A stretch of DNA of 64,000 nucleotides, from contig NC_084802.1 in NCBI RefSeq assembly GCF_963169125.1, positions 28,525,107 to 28,589,106 on the forward strand, read 5' to 3'. This document shows, piece by piece, positions 24,316 through 36,159 of the stretch. Position 1 is the first letter of the stretch. Every line of letters starts with the position of its first letter. The notes below the pieces were generated by a model. That model ran no database searches and was not told the origin of the DNA. It worked only from the letters and a program-made list of their open reading frames with translations. The DNA is from Humulus lupulus. Its lineage: Eukaryota; Streptophyta; Magnoliopsida; Rosales; Cannabaceae. The position numbers and the translations under genes were made by a program.

Positions 24316-25454
24316 ATGGTATATGGGGTGCTATACCGACGTGGGCATTCCCTACCTCTCCTACGATGTGTTCTACCAGGCGAAGCAAAGGCCATCCTGC
24401 AGGAAGTGCACGAGGGTTTTTGCAGGGATCACACTGGGGGGCAAAGCTTGGCCCTAAAAGTCTTAAGGCAAGGGTATATTGGCCCACTCTATCAAAGGAC
24501 TCGATCTCATACGTCAAGAAATGTGACAAGTGCCAGCAATTCGCCACAGTTGCCCGAGCTCCCCCAGTCGAGCTGAAGATGATCTCGTTCCCGTGGCCAT
24601 TTGCGGTCTGGGGAATCGACTTGGTCGGCGCCCTCCCCACGGGAAAGGGCGGGGTCCGCTACACCGTGGTGGCTATCGACTACTTCTCAAAGTGGGTTGA
24701 GGCAGAACCTTTGGCAACAATAACTTCCAAGAAAGTCCTCAACTTCGTGGTCAAGAGCATTATTTGCCGATTCGGGCTGCCCAAGAAAATCGTATCCGAC
24801 AATGGGACTCAATTCGACAGCGACCTCTTCACCGAATTTTGTGAAAGGTACAGAATTTTGAAAATCTTCTCATCCGTGGCCTATCCCCAGGCAAATGGCC
24901 AGGTCGAGGCTGTCAATAAGACGCTAAAGGAGAGACTTAAGAAGAGACTAGACGAAGCCAAGGGGGTCTGGCCAGAACAGCTCCCCCAGGTTTTGTGGGC
25001 GTACCGGACCTCGCATCGGACTCCTACGGGTCATACTCCTTTCTCCCTGACTTTTGGAAGTGAGGCAATCCTCCCTGTCGAGATTAAGGTATCTTCGCAT
25101 AGAGTCCAGGCATATGACCAGGACCGCAACCACGAACTACTTTGCACCTCCCTCGACCTGATTGATGAAAGACGAGAAGATTCGCAGCTTCAGCTCGCGC
25201 ATTACCAGCAAAAAATCACTCGTTATTTCAACTCAAAGGTCAAAAAACGCGCCTTCAGCATTGGCGACCTGGTCCTCAGGAGAGTCTTCTTAGCCGATAA
25301 GGATCCCAAAGATGGAGTATTGGGATCGAACTGGGAAGGGCCATATCAAATCACCGAGGTCATTAAGGAAGGAACTTACAGAATAACTCGACTCAATGGG
25401 AAAGCAGTCCCACGAACTTGGAACGCCATCCATTTGAAGAAATATTATCAATAG
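24316..25454 (+). pseudogene. Element E integrase
   Basis: Zinc finger histidines (VHEGFCRDH) read in the 24316 frame; a second shift near 24475 moves to the frame that holds the cysteine pair CDKCQQ and the whole catalytic core. Core residues are Asp in GIDLVGALP, Asp in SDNGTQFDS and Glu in NGQVEAVNK. The C-terminal part ends with the GPY/F-like NWEGPYQITEVIKEGTYR and stops at 25452-25454 (HLKKYYQ). No chromodomain follows, which fits Tat rather than a chromovirus. Apart from the two shifts it is complete. Confidence 0.88.
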
Positions 25455-25591
25455 CACCCTTGTAAGGCTTAAAGGCCACTTTTTTTTAAGCAATGAGAAT
25501 TAAATCTTTGTTTATTATTGTGTATATTTTTGGGTGTAATCTCAAGTAACCACAAAAGACCCTTTCCTAGTTACTTGGGGGGCATATGGTG

Positions 25592-26270
25592 CCTGGATAT
25601 AACCAGGTCGCCTTAAAGGCTTAGAAGTTTATTCAAATCGATTGATCGATGTTTTTCTTAAAAAACACGAGATATTGATAAAGGGTTAACGCGAACTAAG
25701 TCCTATCCTGGATATAACCAGGTCGGCTCAAAACTTAGAAGTTGATTCAAATTGATTAATCGGTGTTTTTCTTAAACAGCACAAGATATTAGTCAAGAAT
25801 TAACACGGACTAAGTTTTCAAACTAACGTCCTGGACATAACCAGGTCATAAAACTTAGAAGTTAATTCAAATTGATTGATCGTTGTTTTTCTTAAAAAGC
25901 ACGAGATATTGATAAAAATTAACGCGAACTAAGTTTTCAAACTAACGTCCTGGACATAACCAGGTCATAAAACTTAGAAGTTAATTCAAATTGATTGATC
26001 GTTGTTTTTCTTAAAAAGCACGAGATATTGATAATAATTAACGTGAACTAAGTTTTCAAACTAACGTCCTGGACATAACCAGGTCATAAAACTTAGAAGT
26101 TAATTCAAATTGATTGATCGTTGTTTTTCTTAAAAATCACGAGATATCAATAAGAAGTTAACGCGAACTAAGTTTTTAATGCAATGTCTGAAATGCAACC
26201 GGGACTTATCTTAGAAGTTGGGTCAAAGATTGGTTAACATGTTTTTCCTAAGAAATCATAGCACCAACAA
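25592..26270 (+). repeat. Tandem array of about 119-bp units in the 3' region of E
   Basis: Units begin CCTGGATATAACCAGG or CCTGGACATAACCAGG at 25592, 25707, 25830, 25949 and 26068 (spacings 115, 123, 119, 119), with a decayed sixth unit from about 26187. Units 3-5 are almost identical. Each unit opens with the near-palindrome CCTGGAnATAACCAGG. Tandem arrays in this position are known from several Tat/Ogre-type elements and can seed satellite DNA. Confidence 0.93.
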
Positions 26271-26451
26271 AAAGAAAAGCAAACCAAGACTATTACCGAA
26301 GTGTATAGAAGCAAAAATGGATAAAGCCAATTGTCTCGAGGTTGAAAAACCTCATACAAAAGTTACAAAAAAAATAATAATAATAAGTGTTCGAAAAAGA
26401 AATGCCCTAGGCCCCACCGGGCTGCTCCGTTGAGGTCGCCGTCTCGCCCTC

Positions 26452-29172
26452 CTACTCGGCCGCTGTGGAGGTCTCCCCGGTCTCAGAAGGCACCTCTTGC
26501 TGAAGACGAGCTTTAAACCCCTCCAGGAAGAGCTCCCTGACATCCGCTCCTAGGAAGGAGAAGTCGCCATCCGGGTTGAAAACCCAGCAGTGGTATAGCA
26601 TGTCCTCCATGGCGGAGCTGGAAGCTGCCTTCTCCGTTGCCAAGGCGTCCTTGGCCTTCGTGGTCTCGGTTTTCGCAAAGTCTAGCGCGGCCCGGGCAGC
26701 CTTGGCCTCCTCGAGTTCGGCCGTTACAGCTTCTAGCACGGCCTTGGTAGCCTCGACCTCTTGCAGCTTGGGACGGGAAGCATCAAGCTCGGCCCGCGCG
26801 GCCGCCAAGGCATCCTTAGCCTCATGTTCCTGCTTTTGGGCAATCTTCAGGGCGGCCAAGGTAGTCTGCTGTGCGGCCAAAACAGCCTGGTGCTCGCCCC
26901 TCATGACCTCGAGCCAAGCCTTGGACCTAGATATGCTCCGGTGAAGAGCCAAGGCACCCTACAATGCAAAGAGGCAACTGCCTTAGAAAAAAAAAGAAAG
27001 AACGTGCGACGCATGACAACCAAATAGTACAAAATGTAAAGCCAGCTTACCGTTAGAGCCATTCCCAATGAAGACTCCATCACGCTCTCTAGGCTCCTTG
27101 TTTCGATCGCCCGCAGGTCCCTTTCAGTGGCGCCGTAGTAGTGGTCGACGGTGTAGGCGCCGTCTCGTACACCGTCCCCCGAAAGACGTCAGGATTTTTC
27201 TCCAAGGCCTGGGGGTCCACCGGAATGTGCACCTCGGGGACTGAAGTTGCCAAAATCCCAGGCTCCGCTCCCATATCCTGAACAAAGGCGAGAGCTCGTG
27301 GAGGGGGCGGGGGCATCTTCTCCACTGCGGCAGAAGGTGGAGGTACCTTGGCCTGGGCAGCTGGGATCTGGTATTTCCCCTTTGCAGGGGACTTGGATGG
27401 TGTCCCAGCGGCTTTCTTCGCCACCCGGAGCTTCTTCATTTTGGGCCCAGAGGCCCCAGCAGAAGAGTTCCCTCCGGTGAACATAGCTCGCAGGTCTTTG
27501 TTCCCAGGCTGAGACATTTCCTCTGGCAAAACAAAGACAACATTAGTATACAAGTAAGCATTTATGCAAGAACAACAAAAATAAGGGGGAAAAAGCGGAA
27601 CTCAAGTATATATAATGAAAGGGATCCTACCCCCTGAGCGAGAAGAGGAATCTATGGTCACGACCATCGGCCCCGGAGCTCCTGCGGGGGAATCTAAGAC
27701 AATGACTTCGCGAGCTGGAACAGGTTCTGGTTCCGAATCTAGTTCGGGACTAGACTCTTCCACATATTGCCTAAGGCCCGGAGCTACAGTACCCTCCCGA
27801 AGGGAGGGCCACGACCGGAGATTAGTCCCATACTCCTCAAAGAGGGCCGACCTAAAGGCTAAGGTGTTGTCTACGACTACAGTACCCCTAGGGCGGCTAC
27901 TCTCGTAATCCAGCACGAGCCGGTCGACACACTAGAGTAGGGTTACGTCGAGGTCTGGGTTGTTTCAATGGCGTTGGACAGGCTGGTTGGGATTAAACCT
28001 AGCTAACCGAGGATCGGCGGTGGCCCTATCTAAGCCCCTGAACATGTAAGAATTACCTTGCCCAGAGGGACCTGCGGCTGCTCCGGACCGGATCCTCTCC
28101 TCGTCCGTTCTTTGGGCGACCTCCAGCGCCCGCTTCCTCCTCGTCCTTATGAGGGGCACCTCGTCCTCGTCCTCCTCATCCTCATCCTCTCCTTCTCCCG
28201 CAGCCTCCTCCTCGGGGATGGGCCTCATCTCGCGAGCTGGGGGAAGCCCCCGGGGTCTCCTCAGGGCCAAAGTCTGGCCTGGAGAGATTAGTTTGCATGC
28301 CAACATCGTCTCGTCTGTCATGAGCTGGCAATAGTCCTTTTCACTGGGGGGCAGACCCGCCAGTGTCTCGTACTGACTCCCGAGGATCACAGACTTGTCT
28401 GTCCTCGCAAAAATGGCTGTAGAATTGTTCTAAGTCAGAAACTGATAAAGGGAAGCTAATCAATACTTAACTTACGAGCTAAGAGTAAAAGGCACTTACG
28501 AGGACGGTTGAAGTAATGAAGTTTGCAGTTGCGAAACCCCTTGGACATAAAGAACTGGTCTTTGAAGTCGTTAGGGTGGCTGGGCAGCTCGATGACCACA
28601 GCTGTGTTTGGAAAGCGGGTCAAGTAGGAGAACCCGTCGCCTCGCCCCCGCTGCTCTGGGTTGGCCTTGAGGCAGAAAAAATATAAGATGTCCGCCGGAG
28701 TAGGGACCTCCCATTCTTGTTTCAGGAACATATATCTCAACCCCACCAACAAACGGTAGGAGTTGGGGGGGAGCTGGAAAGGAGCCAACTTCACGTAGTT
28801 GAGGAAGTCGGCAAAGTATTGGTCCAGCAGAAGGAAGGCCCCAGCCTTGAAGTGCTCGTCACTCCACGCCACATATTCCTCGTCGAGCGGCGTGCAGCTC
28901 CGCTCACCTTCTGCGGGAGGTCGGGCGATCAGGGCGCCCCTCCCTAGCTCGATGTTGTGGGAAAGGAATATTTTATTCACTTTCCCCTGGTCGGTGATCT
29001 TCGAGACGATCCTCTCGGCCTCGAAGAAAGCATCAGGCGCCACCTCGAGCTCCTGCTCCACGGCCAGCCCGAAGACCGGGATTGGGGAGTCTGTCATCAC
29101 CTCCTTTCCTTTGGATTGTTGGGAGGACGAGCTGCCTGCGGTCTTCTTAGGAGCGTTCTTCTTGGATCCCAT
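26452..29172 (-). pseudogene. Antisense accessory gene (aORF) of element E, spliced, decayed
   Basis: Read against the direction of gag-pol. Four exons fit, with canonical splice sites and matching phases: 29172-28500 (donor GTAAGT at 28499), 28416-27631 (acceptor CTACAG before 28416, donor GTAGGA at 27630), 27522-27051 (acceptor TTGCCAG, donor GTAAGC at 27050) and 26958-26452 (acceptor TTGTAG). The first exon starts MGSKKNAPKK and carries a domain resembling the plant 'gypsy-type transposon' family (LLVGLRYMFLKQEWE, YFFCLKANP, KGFRNCKLHYFNRP). The last exon is a long Ala/Glu/Lys coiled coil ending in LFLEGFKARLQQE. Two in-frame stops (27965-27967, 27932-27934) and a frameshift near 27125 break it. 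Function is unknown; extra antisense ORFs are known in Tat elements. Confidence 0.7.
28500..29172 (-). CDS. aORF exon 1 of element E
   Basis: ATG at 29172 in a good open frame of 224 codons plus one base. It is a charged, low-complexity N-terminus (GSSSSQQSKGKE) followed by a globular region (EEYVAWSDEHFKAGAFLLLD). The exon ends just before GTAAGT. The open frame continues past the donor only to a stop at 28456, whereas splicing joins it in phase to the 28416 exon. Confidence 0.6.
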
Positions 29173-30189
29173 CTGGTCGCCTAGCGAACAAAAGAAGAAA
29201 TTTTAGAAAGGGTGACCTAAACATGAGAAAGAATCTGAAGAGAAGTGTTTCCTTTGCACGGGCTGAGGTAAGCTCAGCCCATGGAGAATGAGACCACGCG
29301 GTTCTATGAACACGCGCGTGTGCTCCCAACAGATCCCCGATTACTCAGAATTCGTGTGTCAGGAGGGTCAGGATAAAAGTTTTTCGTGGAAGGAAAGTTT
29401 CAGTAAGCAAGAGGTGCAAAACCACCTGTGAAGCGTGTCCCCTAAGCTACCTGGTTTTGCACCCAAAATGCTGGATATTTTAAACAAGCATACCAAAAAA
29501 AATCCTACTTAGAAGATTTCCCCAGAAAACGCACCCTATGAACCATGCTCCTAAATAGTTTTCTTCTACAATCGATGCCCTAAAAAAAAACCTACACCCT
29601 CCATACTCACAAAAACCAGCAGAATATTGCATGCAGCTACAGTAACTATTTACCTAGGCTACAGTGAAAAGAAAATTTAAAGCATGCACAGTCAGAAAAC
29701 TTACGAAATGTTTTGCTGTGGGGGAGATGAAGGGGTCGTCTGGGTTGGGGCCTCGACAGGATGACTGGTACCAAAACCTCAAAGGAGCCCTTGCACCTGA
29801 TCTTCTGGAATGCTGGGAATGGTAACCGGGAGAAAAAGAGGGTTTTTTGAGGGTGAGAAGAGAGAAGAAGATAGGAAATTTAGAAAATTTTCAAATAAAC
29901 GGGTGGCCCATGCGTAAGGTGGCCACCCCTTTTATATACGTGGAAGGCCACGTGAGGAGGGCCGTTGGATTGTCCTGATGTGGGATCTGAGGCTCTCCAC
30001 TCGAAAGGCGAAATGACGGCTGAGTATAGGTTAGGCCATTTAATGCGGTTCTCGGAAGACGTACAGTCACCAACCACGATGCTCCACGTATTCGGCGCCT
30101 GCGTAATAGGTGGAATATGGAGAGTCCATGGAGAAGCCTAAAAGCCCCCGCTGTGGTCCCACATGACGTCGTGTGCCACGAGCTGAGGC
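29173..30189. other. Element E 3' untranslated region, upstream of the antisense gene
   Basis: No sense gene. It contains the probable antisense promoter at 29930-29954; the rest is AT-rich with short shadow ORFs. Confidence 0.6.
29930..29954 (-). promoter_or_regulatory. Probable promoter of the antisense gene
   Basis: The minus strand has TATATAAAA (29930-29938) with a perfect G-box CACGTG (29949-29954) about 10 bp upstream of it, some 760 bp before the aORF ATG. This is an arrangement expected of a separate RNA polymerase II promoter; transcription from it is not shown. Confidence 0.45.
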
Positions 30190-30201
30190 TTGGGGGGCAA
30201 A
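30190..30201 (+). other. Polypurine tract of element E
   Basis: TTGGGGGGCAAA directly before the 3' LTR. Confidence 0.85.
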
Positions 30202-30942
30202 TGTACGCCCTGATTTTCCACGGGCTATTAGCGACCTGAGATATGGCCTAATTATATCAGCCACGTGGCCGGAGCTGCTGTCGTCAGGTCCTACCTCTTT
30301 AGCTCGAGGTAACCAAAGGTTTACCAAGATTATTTAAGGGCCGAGTCAGGAAAATAAAGACCGCGGGTCAAGAAGGCATCTAGCTCGAGGCACGAGCTGG
30401 AGTTGAAAGCTATGACCCTTTATAAAGTCAACCACGCAATATAAACGTGCATATATCAGACATCATGTGTCTGATATATCCCTGAATTCTCGAACACGCT
30501 GCCTGAACGTGCATGTTCAGGCACCCACAACTGGGTTGGGCCGTGCGGCCCATTATCACCCTTACCTATTGATTAGACCACACTTCATTTGTCAGGTTTT
30601 ATGAATTAATCATGAATGTCACAGAAGTGACAGGATGGGTCAGAAGGTCACGGGATGACCCCCCTTACCAACTCCCAGGTGCCCTCTCCTATAAATATGG
30701 AGACCCTGGGAGTTGCAAGAGGTTGGATTCTATTGTGTAACAAAATACCCTGTAAAGAATACCAGAAGTATAGCAATAATATTGGCTGGTGGAGTAGAAG
30801 GATTTTAACCTTTGAACCACCTAAAAACGTATGTGTGTCATCAGTCCATTTTAAGATCATTCATCTATTTCGGTTCATTATTCAGCACTAATCATTTTAT
30901 CTTATTTTCTTAATTACATGTTGGCAAAGAACCTCGTCAACA
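30202..30942 (+). repeat. 3' LTR of element E
   Basis: 741 bp, TGTACGCCC to CTCGTCAACA. It lacks the hAT insertion of its partner. TATAAATA lies at 30690-30697, inside an inverted repeat CTCCCAGG/CCTGGGAG. Confidence 0.92.
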
Positions 30943-31194
30943 ATATATATATATACATATATTAATAGTGAAATATGTGAGTATAGAGTGTGCTAAAAAA
31001 TATTAGTGTTTGATTTTTATTATTATTATTTAAGCATTGATACATAACTATTTTTAAAATAGTGTTTAGATATTAATATATGTGCATCAATTTTATTAAA
31101 AAAAACATGGACCACAAAAGATTTTATCATAATTATAAAAAGTTTTATTATAAATTTATTTGAAATCCTATTCATAACCTTTTCATTCAATTAT
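30943..31194. other. AT-rich sequence after element E
   Basis: (AT)n directly after the LTR includes the target-site duplication ATATA. Nothing else recognised. Confidence 0.6.
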
Positions 31195-31266
31195 AAATGT
31201 GTATAAATGGAATTTTATTGTTATTAATATGTGTTTTAATTTTAGCCATTAGATCGACTTTTATCT

Positions 31267-31646
31267 TGTTGACGATGTTTTTTGTCAACCCAAAAATAAA
31301 TAAGAGTAATTAAGCTTTTATCAAAGAACTAAGATGAAAAACATCAAATAAATTTTTTTTATGTAGTTCAGTAGTTAAACTCGTCTACAAATTATTATTA
31401 TTAAGATAGTCTGCGTTAAAGTCGGAAAACAATTTTATAAAGATTTTTCATACAAGAATTCAACGTGCTTTACAAATAAAAAGATCAGTATTTATAGACT
31501 GTTCAGTTATTACTTCCTACTTTTTTAGGGAAGTTACAACAATATGTCATTTAAATTTAAAAATACAAAATATTCATTCAATCATTATCGATGCGAGCCT
31601 ACATTTCGAAATTAAATAAATTTCCCTCAAAATTTAGGGTGTAACA
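31267..31646. mobile_element. Solo LTR L, 380 bp
   Basis: Begins TGTTGACGATG and ends GGGTGTAACA, with a perfect target-site duplication TATCT (31262-31266, 31647-31651). No internal sequence. It interrupts the right arm of the inverted repeat that flanks element E. Superfamily is not clear. Confidence 0.8.
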
Positions 31647-31715
31647 TATCTAATGGTATAAAATTAGTGTATAAATGTGTGTAAAAAATTGTGTTATTGA
31701 AACCTGTACCACTTT
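31647..31715 (-). repeat. Right arm of the inverted repeat flanking element E
   Basis: Reverse complement of 13541-13605 over about 60 bp; the pairing continues on the other side of L (31195-31266) for about 50 bp more. Confidence 0.5.
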
Positions 31716-32456
31716 TATATTGGAAAGTTTTGACCAATTCAAAATTAAAAAACATTAAATGACAATAATAATCCACGTTTTTTTTATTAAAATATGTTTT
31801 AAAAATATATAGTATACATTATTCCACATTTTTTAAAAAGTTAAATTTTAGAAAATTTAGTTATTTAACGTTAACATTTACTTCAACGATTGTAGAAAGA
31901 AAAATAATGAAAAGAAAAAAATTAGAGCATAAGAACTTCCATTAATATAGCTTATTTAAATTAAAATATTATATAAAAAGATGTTTAATTTCTTCTCCCT
32001 TGTTTCTCTACGAGAGAAAGTTGTTAATATGATGTAAGATGATAAAAATTAATACAAAATAAAATAAAATCATTGAATTTTGAAATTGGGATTTAATTAG
32101 GCAAGAACCATTATTTGGAAAAATAATGATCATTAATTATACTATTAATTTAGATTTTTTTTAAATTGCACTTAACTATCCATGGAATATATAAAAGGGA
32201 TGAATCAAGAATGAATGAGAAGGATTGGAAATTGAATCTTGGAATAAATTTTATGTTATTTTTTAAAAATTATTTAATTAAATAAATGTGTAACATGTCA
32301 TCAAGTAGTTATTCTAAAAGTTTGAAAAAGTAAAATTTTAATTTTTAAAATATTAATTAACAACTATAATTATGGATCATTAGATCTTGATCCAATGATT
32401 AATATTAGAGTAATCATCCATTGGTAAAAAAATTGAGTAGCCATTATGAATGTGCC
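31716..32456. other. AT-rich sequence, nothing recognised
   Basis: No open frame or known repeat seen. Confidence 0.6.
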
Positions 32457-32485
32457 CACACACACACATATATATATATATATTT
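32457..32485. repeat. CA/TA microsatellite
   Basis: (CA)n passing into (TA)n. Confidence 0.8.
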
Positions 32486-32861
32486 ATATTAGATACAAAC
32501 AACGTGCAATATACACGTTTGCTTAGTTTTATTTATAGAATTTATTAATTATTTTTATTAAATTTATAATAATGTGATATAAATTTCAAATAAATATCTT
32601 ATTTTAATTAAATAATTTATTTATTTTTGTTTAAGTTTATGTTTGTTATAATTTTTTAATTTGGGAGTGACAATAATATAATATTAAATATTATACGTGG
32701 ATTTTAAATTTAAGTTTCTTGCTAGTATTTAAAAAAAAATGAATTTGTTGGTAATTGACAATAGATTATATTATATATTTAATATGATATTATTCTAATA
32801 AGTGAGTTTCAATTTAATTAAAATTCATTTAAGTTATAAAACGTATGATTTTATTATTTTT

Positions 32862-33050
32862 AAATAATTATTATTGTAAAATATCTAAAAAATATAATAT
32901 TTTAATTTTTTTAATTATTTATTATTTGTAAATAATTATCATTGTAAAATATCTAAAAAATATCATATTTTGATTTGTTTAATTATTTATTATTTTTAAA
33001 TAATTATTATTGTAAAATATCTAAAAAAATATCTTTTTTTAATTATTTAT
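32862..33050 (+). repeat. Three tandem copies of a 68-bp AT-rich unit
   Basis: Units start AAATAATTAT at 32862, 32930 and 32998, each with TTGTAAAATATCTAAAAAA. The third is incomplete. Confidence 0.85.
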
Positions 33051-33590
33051 TTTATTTTATTTAAGTTTAAGTTTAAGGGTTTACAAACTACCGTTAAATA
33101 TAATAATACTCCGTTAAATTTAACATTAAAAAAATAAAAAACTGTTAAAACCAAGAATTTCCGTTATCTACACACTTATTATATATAATAGATATAATCT
33201 TTTTCATTTAAAAAAATGATCTTTTTACCCTTATTTATTTACAGGTAATATAATTTATTTAATTTTTTATTTTTAAAACTAAAAGTACAATAATAATATA
33301 AATTTTATAAAAACTTTTATGTGAGATTTTTATATAAATTTTATAGTAATTTTAAAATAACTAAGATTTTATTAATTATGGGCAAAAATGTCTTACTGAA
33401 TTTGGGAATATTTTATAAAATAGAGGACTATTAGAATTTCCTTTTCAAAATAAAAGGATAAACAATAAAAATAACAATTGAGAAGGGCATAGTAGGAAGA
33501 TCCCTTTGGATTGTGGAAGTACTTTTAATATCCTTTTTTATTTATTTTTTTACAGAAATGAATTTTTCATTAAAAATAATAATAAGAGTG
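33051..33590. other. AT-rich sequence, nothing recognised
   Basis: No gene or repeat seen. Confidence 0.6.
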
Positions 33591-33593
33591 TAA

Positions 33594-33986
33594 GAGTTTG
33601 ATTGGTCCGCGATTGGAAAAATCTGCATTTTTAAAAAGTGTGCTTCTAAAATAAAATTTTGAATTTATAGTTTGAAAACATGTTTTTGAAAATGTGATTG
33701 GTTCAGTATCTGACAACTGTTTTTTAGTTTTAAAAAACTGAATATGTGATTGGTAAGGAATTTGAAAATATAAAAAAGTAATTGATTTGTAGAATTTTAT
33801 GATACAATGATTTGGAATCAGAGAAAACGTGACTTTCTTGTTTTTTTATTTTAGAACACAAAATTAGAATATTGATTTTAATTTTATTTTCAAAACTATC
33901 TTACCAATAAATTATTCTTGTAGGTCCCACTGATTTAAAGTTTTAAAATGATAAAATGGGATTCAGATACTATACCAATCAGACCC
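33594..33986. mobile_element. Tourist-like (PIF/Harbinger) MITE
   Basis: 393 bp with terminal inverted repeats GAGTTTGATTGGT and ACCAATCAGACCC, flanked by a 3-bp TAA duplication (33591-33593, 33987-33989). No coding capacity. The TIR and 3-bp TWA target fit Tourist MITEs. Confidence 0.75.
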
Positions 33987-34121
33987 TAATACATCCAGCA
34001 AAAGAAATGAAAAGTCCTATAGGCATAAAAGTTTTTCATCTACCCTAGTAGCATGCACAACTAATACATGTGTAAAAAAAACATAAATTAGGGACACCCT
34101 AGGAAAATTGGACAACAAACT

Positions 34122-35598
34122 TGTAGCGTTATTTACAGAAGAACCTAACTTAGTAAAATGCAAGGATTAAATCAAGACATCATATTCAACATGAAACAGA
34201 AGCTAGTTCCCATTACACCTTAAATATGCTTAAACATGACTTAAAAGTTCCCATTACTCCACTTTACCATGACTTTCTATAAGCACCACTAGGCTTCAAA
34301 TACACCTTAAATATGCTTAAACATATCCTAAGAACCTTGGTCCAAGATCCCCTAGGACTCAACCTCAAATTTCCATGAAAAAGTGCTTAAAATCCCACTA
34401 CCTGTAAAAATCGGTCGACCGTTTCCCCCAAATGGGTCGACCGTTTGGCCAAAATGGCCAAACCCCACAACCGCAGGCCGGTCGACAGGTTGCCTCAGGC
34501 CGGTCGACCGGTTCAAGTCAGAGAGCTATTTCTCTGTATTTTCAGAATTTCGAATCAATCTCAATTCGACCCCAAACTATACCAAACTTAAAATTTGTGC
34601 CCCAAAACAGATATTCAACCTAATATACACCTAATAACAACAATTAGATTTCAAAATTCAGGCCCCAACTCAAATATAATAGGAATAAGGTCAAAAATCC
34701 TCATTTTTCTTAAAACTTTAAAACTCAAACAAAATTCTGGTTTTCCATTGAAATTTCAAGCCTAAGACAGTTAACAAAAGTGTTTCTACTGTTAACTTAC
34801 TCACCCCAACCATTTAAAATCATCCACTTTCAAAATTAAATCAAAATCCCCCAAGAACACATGAAGAACAAGCTAAAACCAGGGAAGAATCCTTACCTCT
34901 TCACTAACTTTGATCGTCAACGGTGATGCAAAAACTATTGGCTACTAACCCTCTCCTTGAAGCTTGAATTCTCTATCAACTTCAGAAAATTTGAAGAACC
35001 TTGCTCCTATCTTGAGAACTCTTGAGAAGGAAGTGTTTTTATGAAGAGGATAACAGAACTAAGGGAATATAACGTAAAAGAGAAAGACGAGGGAGTTGAT
35101 AGTTATCTCACTACTTCTAAGCCCAAATGACCATATTTCCCTCCCTTTTCTTTTCCTTACTTAACTAACATCAAGGTTAACTTAGCAATTCTACTTCCAT
35201 TTGCAATAATACTACAAATTCCGACTATTTTCATAATACCCACTAATCATCAAAGTTCCCAATAATACCACAAAATTCAACAATCCACCAAATATCTCTC
35301 TTTGTGACTTTATGCTATTACCACTTGAAGGAATCCACCATTGTCGAATTTCACACATTCCCACATAATAATGTAGTCACACAACACATAACATATAATT
35401 ACAAATATACCATCAACGAGTCAAAATTACGAAAATGCTCATGCTTACCAAGATCGGGACTTAAACATAATTAAATTCACATAACCACATATTTATATAC
35501 TCAATTATAATCATATAATTTCCCATTAATTCAACTTGTGCCCTCCCGGCATACTAACCAAGGTACTGAACCTCATTAGGGATTTTCGGGACGCTACA
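34122..35598 (-). repeat. LTR-like block K
   Basis: The ends are TGTAGCGT and ACGCTACA. The right 300 bp resembles the start of the TGTAAC-type LTRs on the minus strand (GTGCCCTCCCGGCATACTAA, cf. GCCCTCCAGGCACGCTAATC). It carries GTCGAC palindromes (34412-34421, 34500-34511). The flanking 5-mers (AAACT, GTAAT) do not match, so the left end is uncertain. Confidence 0.45.
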
Positions 35599-36159
35599 GT
35601 AATGTTGACATTTTATTACAAAACTACTTTTTTTGAGTGGACTTCTTATTTTATTAATAATTAACAATTTGAATTAATGAATTACGCATTTAAAAAAATT
35701 AAAAAGAAACCTAACTTCCATTTATTGCAACAACAAAATTTATGTTGTTATGTTCATTTTGTTATTTTAGAAGGCTTATTCTATTTCATGTTTTCTTATA
35801 TTTTATTTTTAATTTTTTTTAACACACAAAAATTTGATTATATAGTTAATTTTATATACTTATATGAATTATCAACGCAAGTTTTTCTTTTGATAGAAAA
35901 TGATTGATTCATAAAGAATGTAAAGATGTATCTAGGTAGCAATGTTCTTGAAAGAAAATGAGAAGAAAGGATGTTATATTTTTATTTCTTACTTAAGATC
36001 TAAACCCCCTCTCATGGGTATTTTTTTCCTATATATAGGAATAGAGTTTCTTTTTTCACAATATTGATCCACCTTTATTTAAAAGTGAAAAAGAATTAAT
36101 TTTAGCTATGGCAAAGTCGTGGTTGTCGGACAACTGATTTGAAATTGTTGACCTTACTA
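35599..36159. other. AT-rich sequence, nothing recognised
   Basis: The 35677-35907 ORF is mostly Phe/Ile/Tyr/Leu from AT-rich DNA and shows no homology I know. Confidence 0.5.

Larger units (their letters stand above)
13938..30942 (+). mobile_element. Element E: Tat-lineage Ty3/gypsy retrotransposon
   Basis: Complete in outline: 5' LTR 13938-15252, gag, protease, RT, two RNase H domains, integrase, a long 3' region with a tandem array and an antisense gene, polypurine tract, and 3' LTR 30202-30942. The target-site duplication ATATA flanks it (13933-13937, 30943-30947) within an AT microsatellite. The LTRs differ by roughly 3% by eye, so it is young. A second RNase H between the first and integrase marks the Tat lineage (Retand/Ogre relatives). 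Nested insertions are a hAT element in the 5' LTR and chromovirus G in gag. Gag and pol carry stops and frameshifts. Confidence 0.92.

Noticed and set aside
25592..26270. CRISPR-like array
   Set aside because: The repeats are head-to-tail 119-bp units without unique spacers, in a plant retrotransposon.
26576..28948. Plus-strand ORFs over the antisense gene
   Set aside because: They are shadows: GC-rich composition from the minus-strand exons, no domain and no conserved order.
34122..35598. Block K as a proven solo LTR
   Set aside because: The ends look right but the flanking 5-mers differ and the usual 3' half landmarks are missing, so it is listed at low confidence only.
35677..35907. Membrane-protein-like ORF
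   Set aside because: Phe/Ile/Leu/Tyr content follows from AT-rich DNA; no start context or family match.
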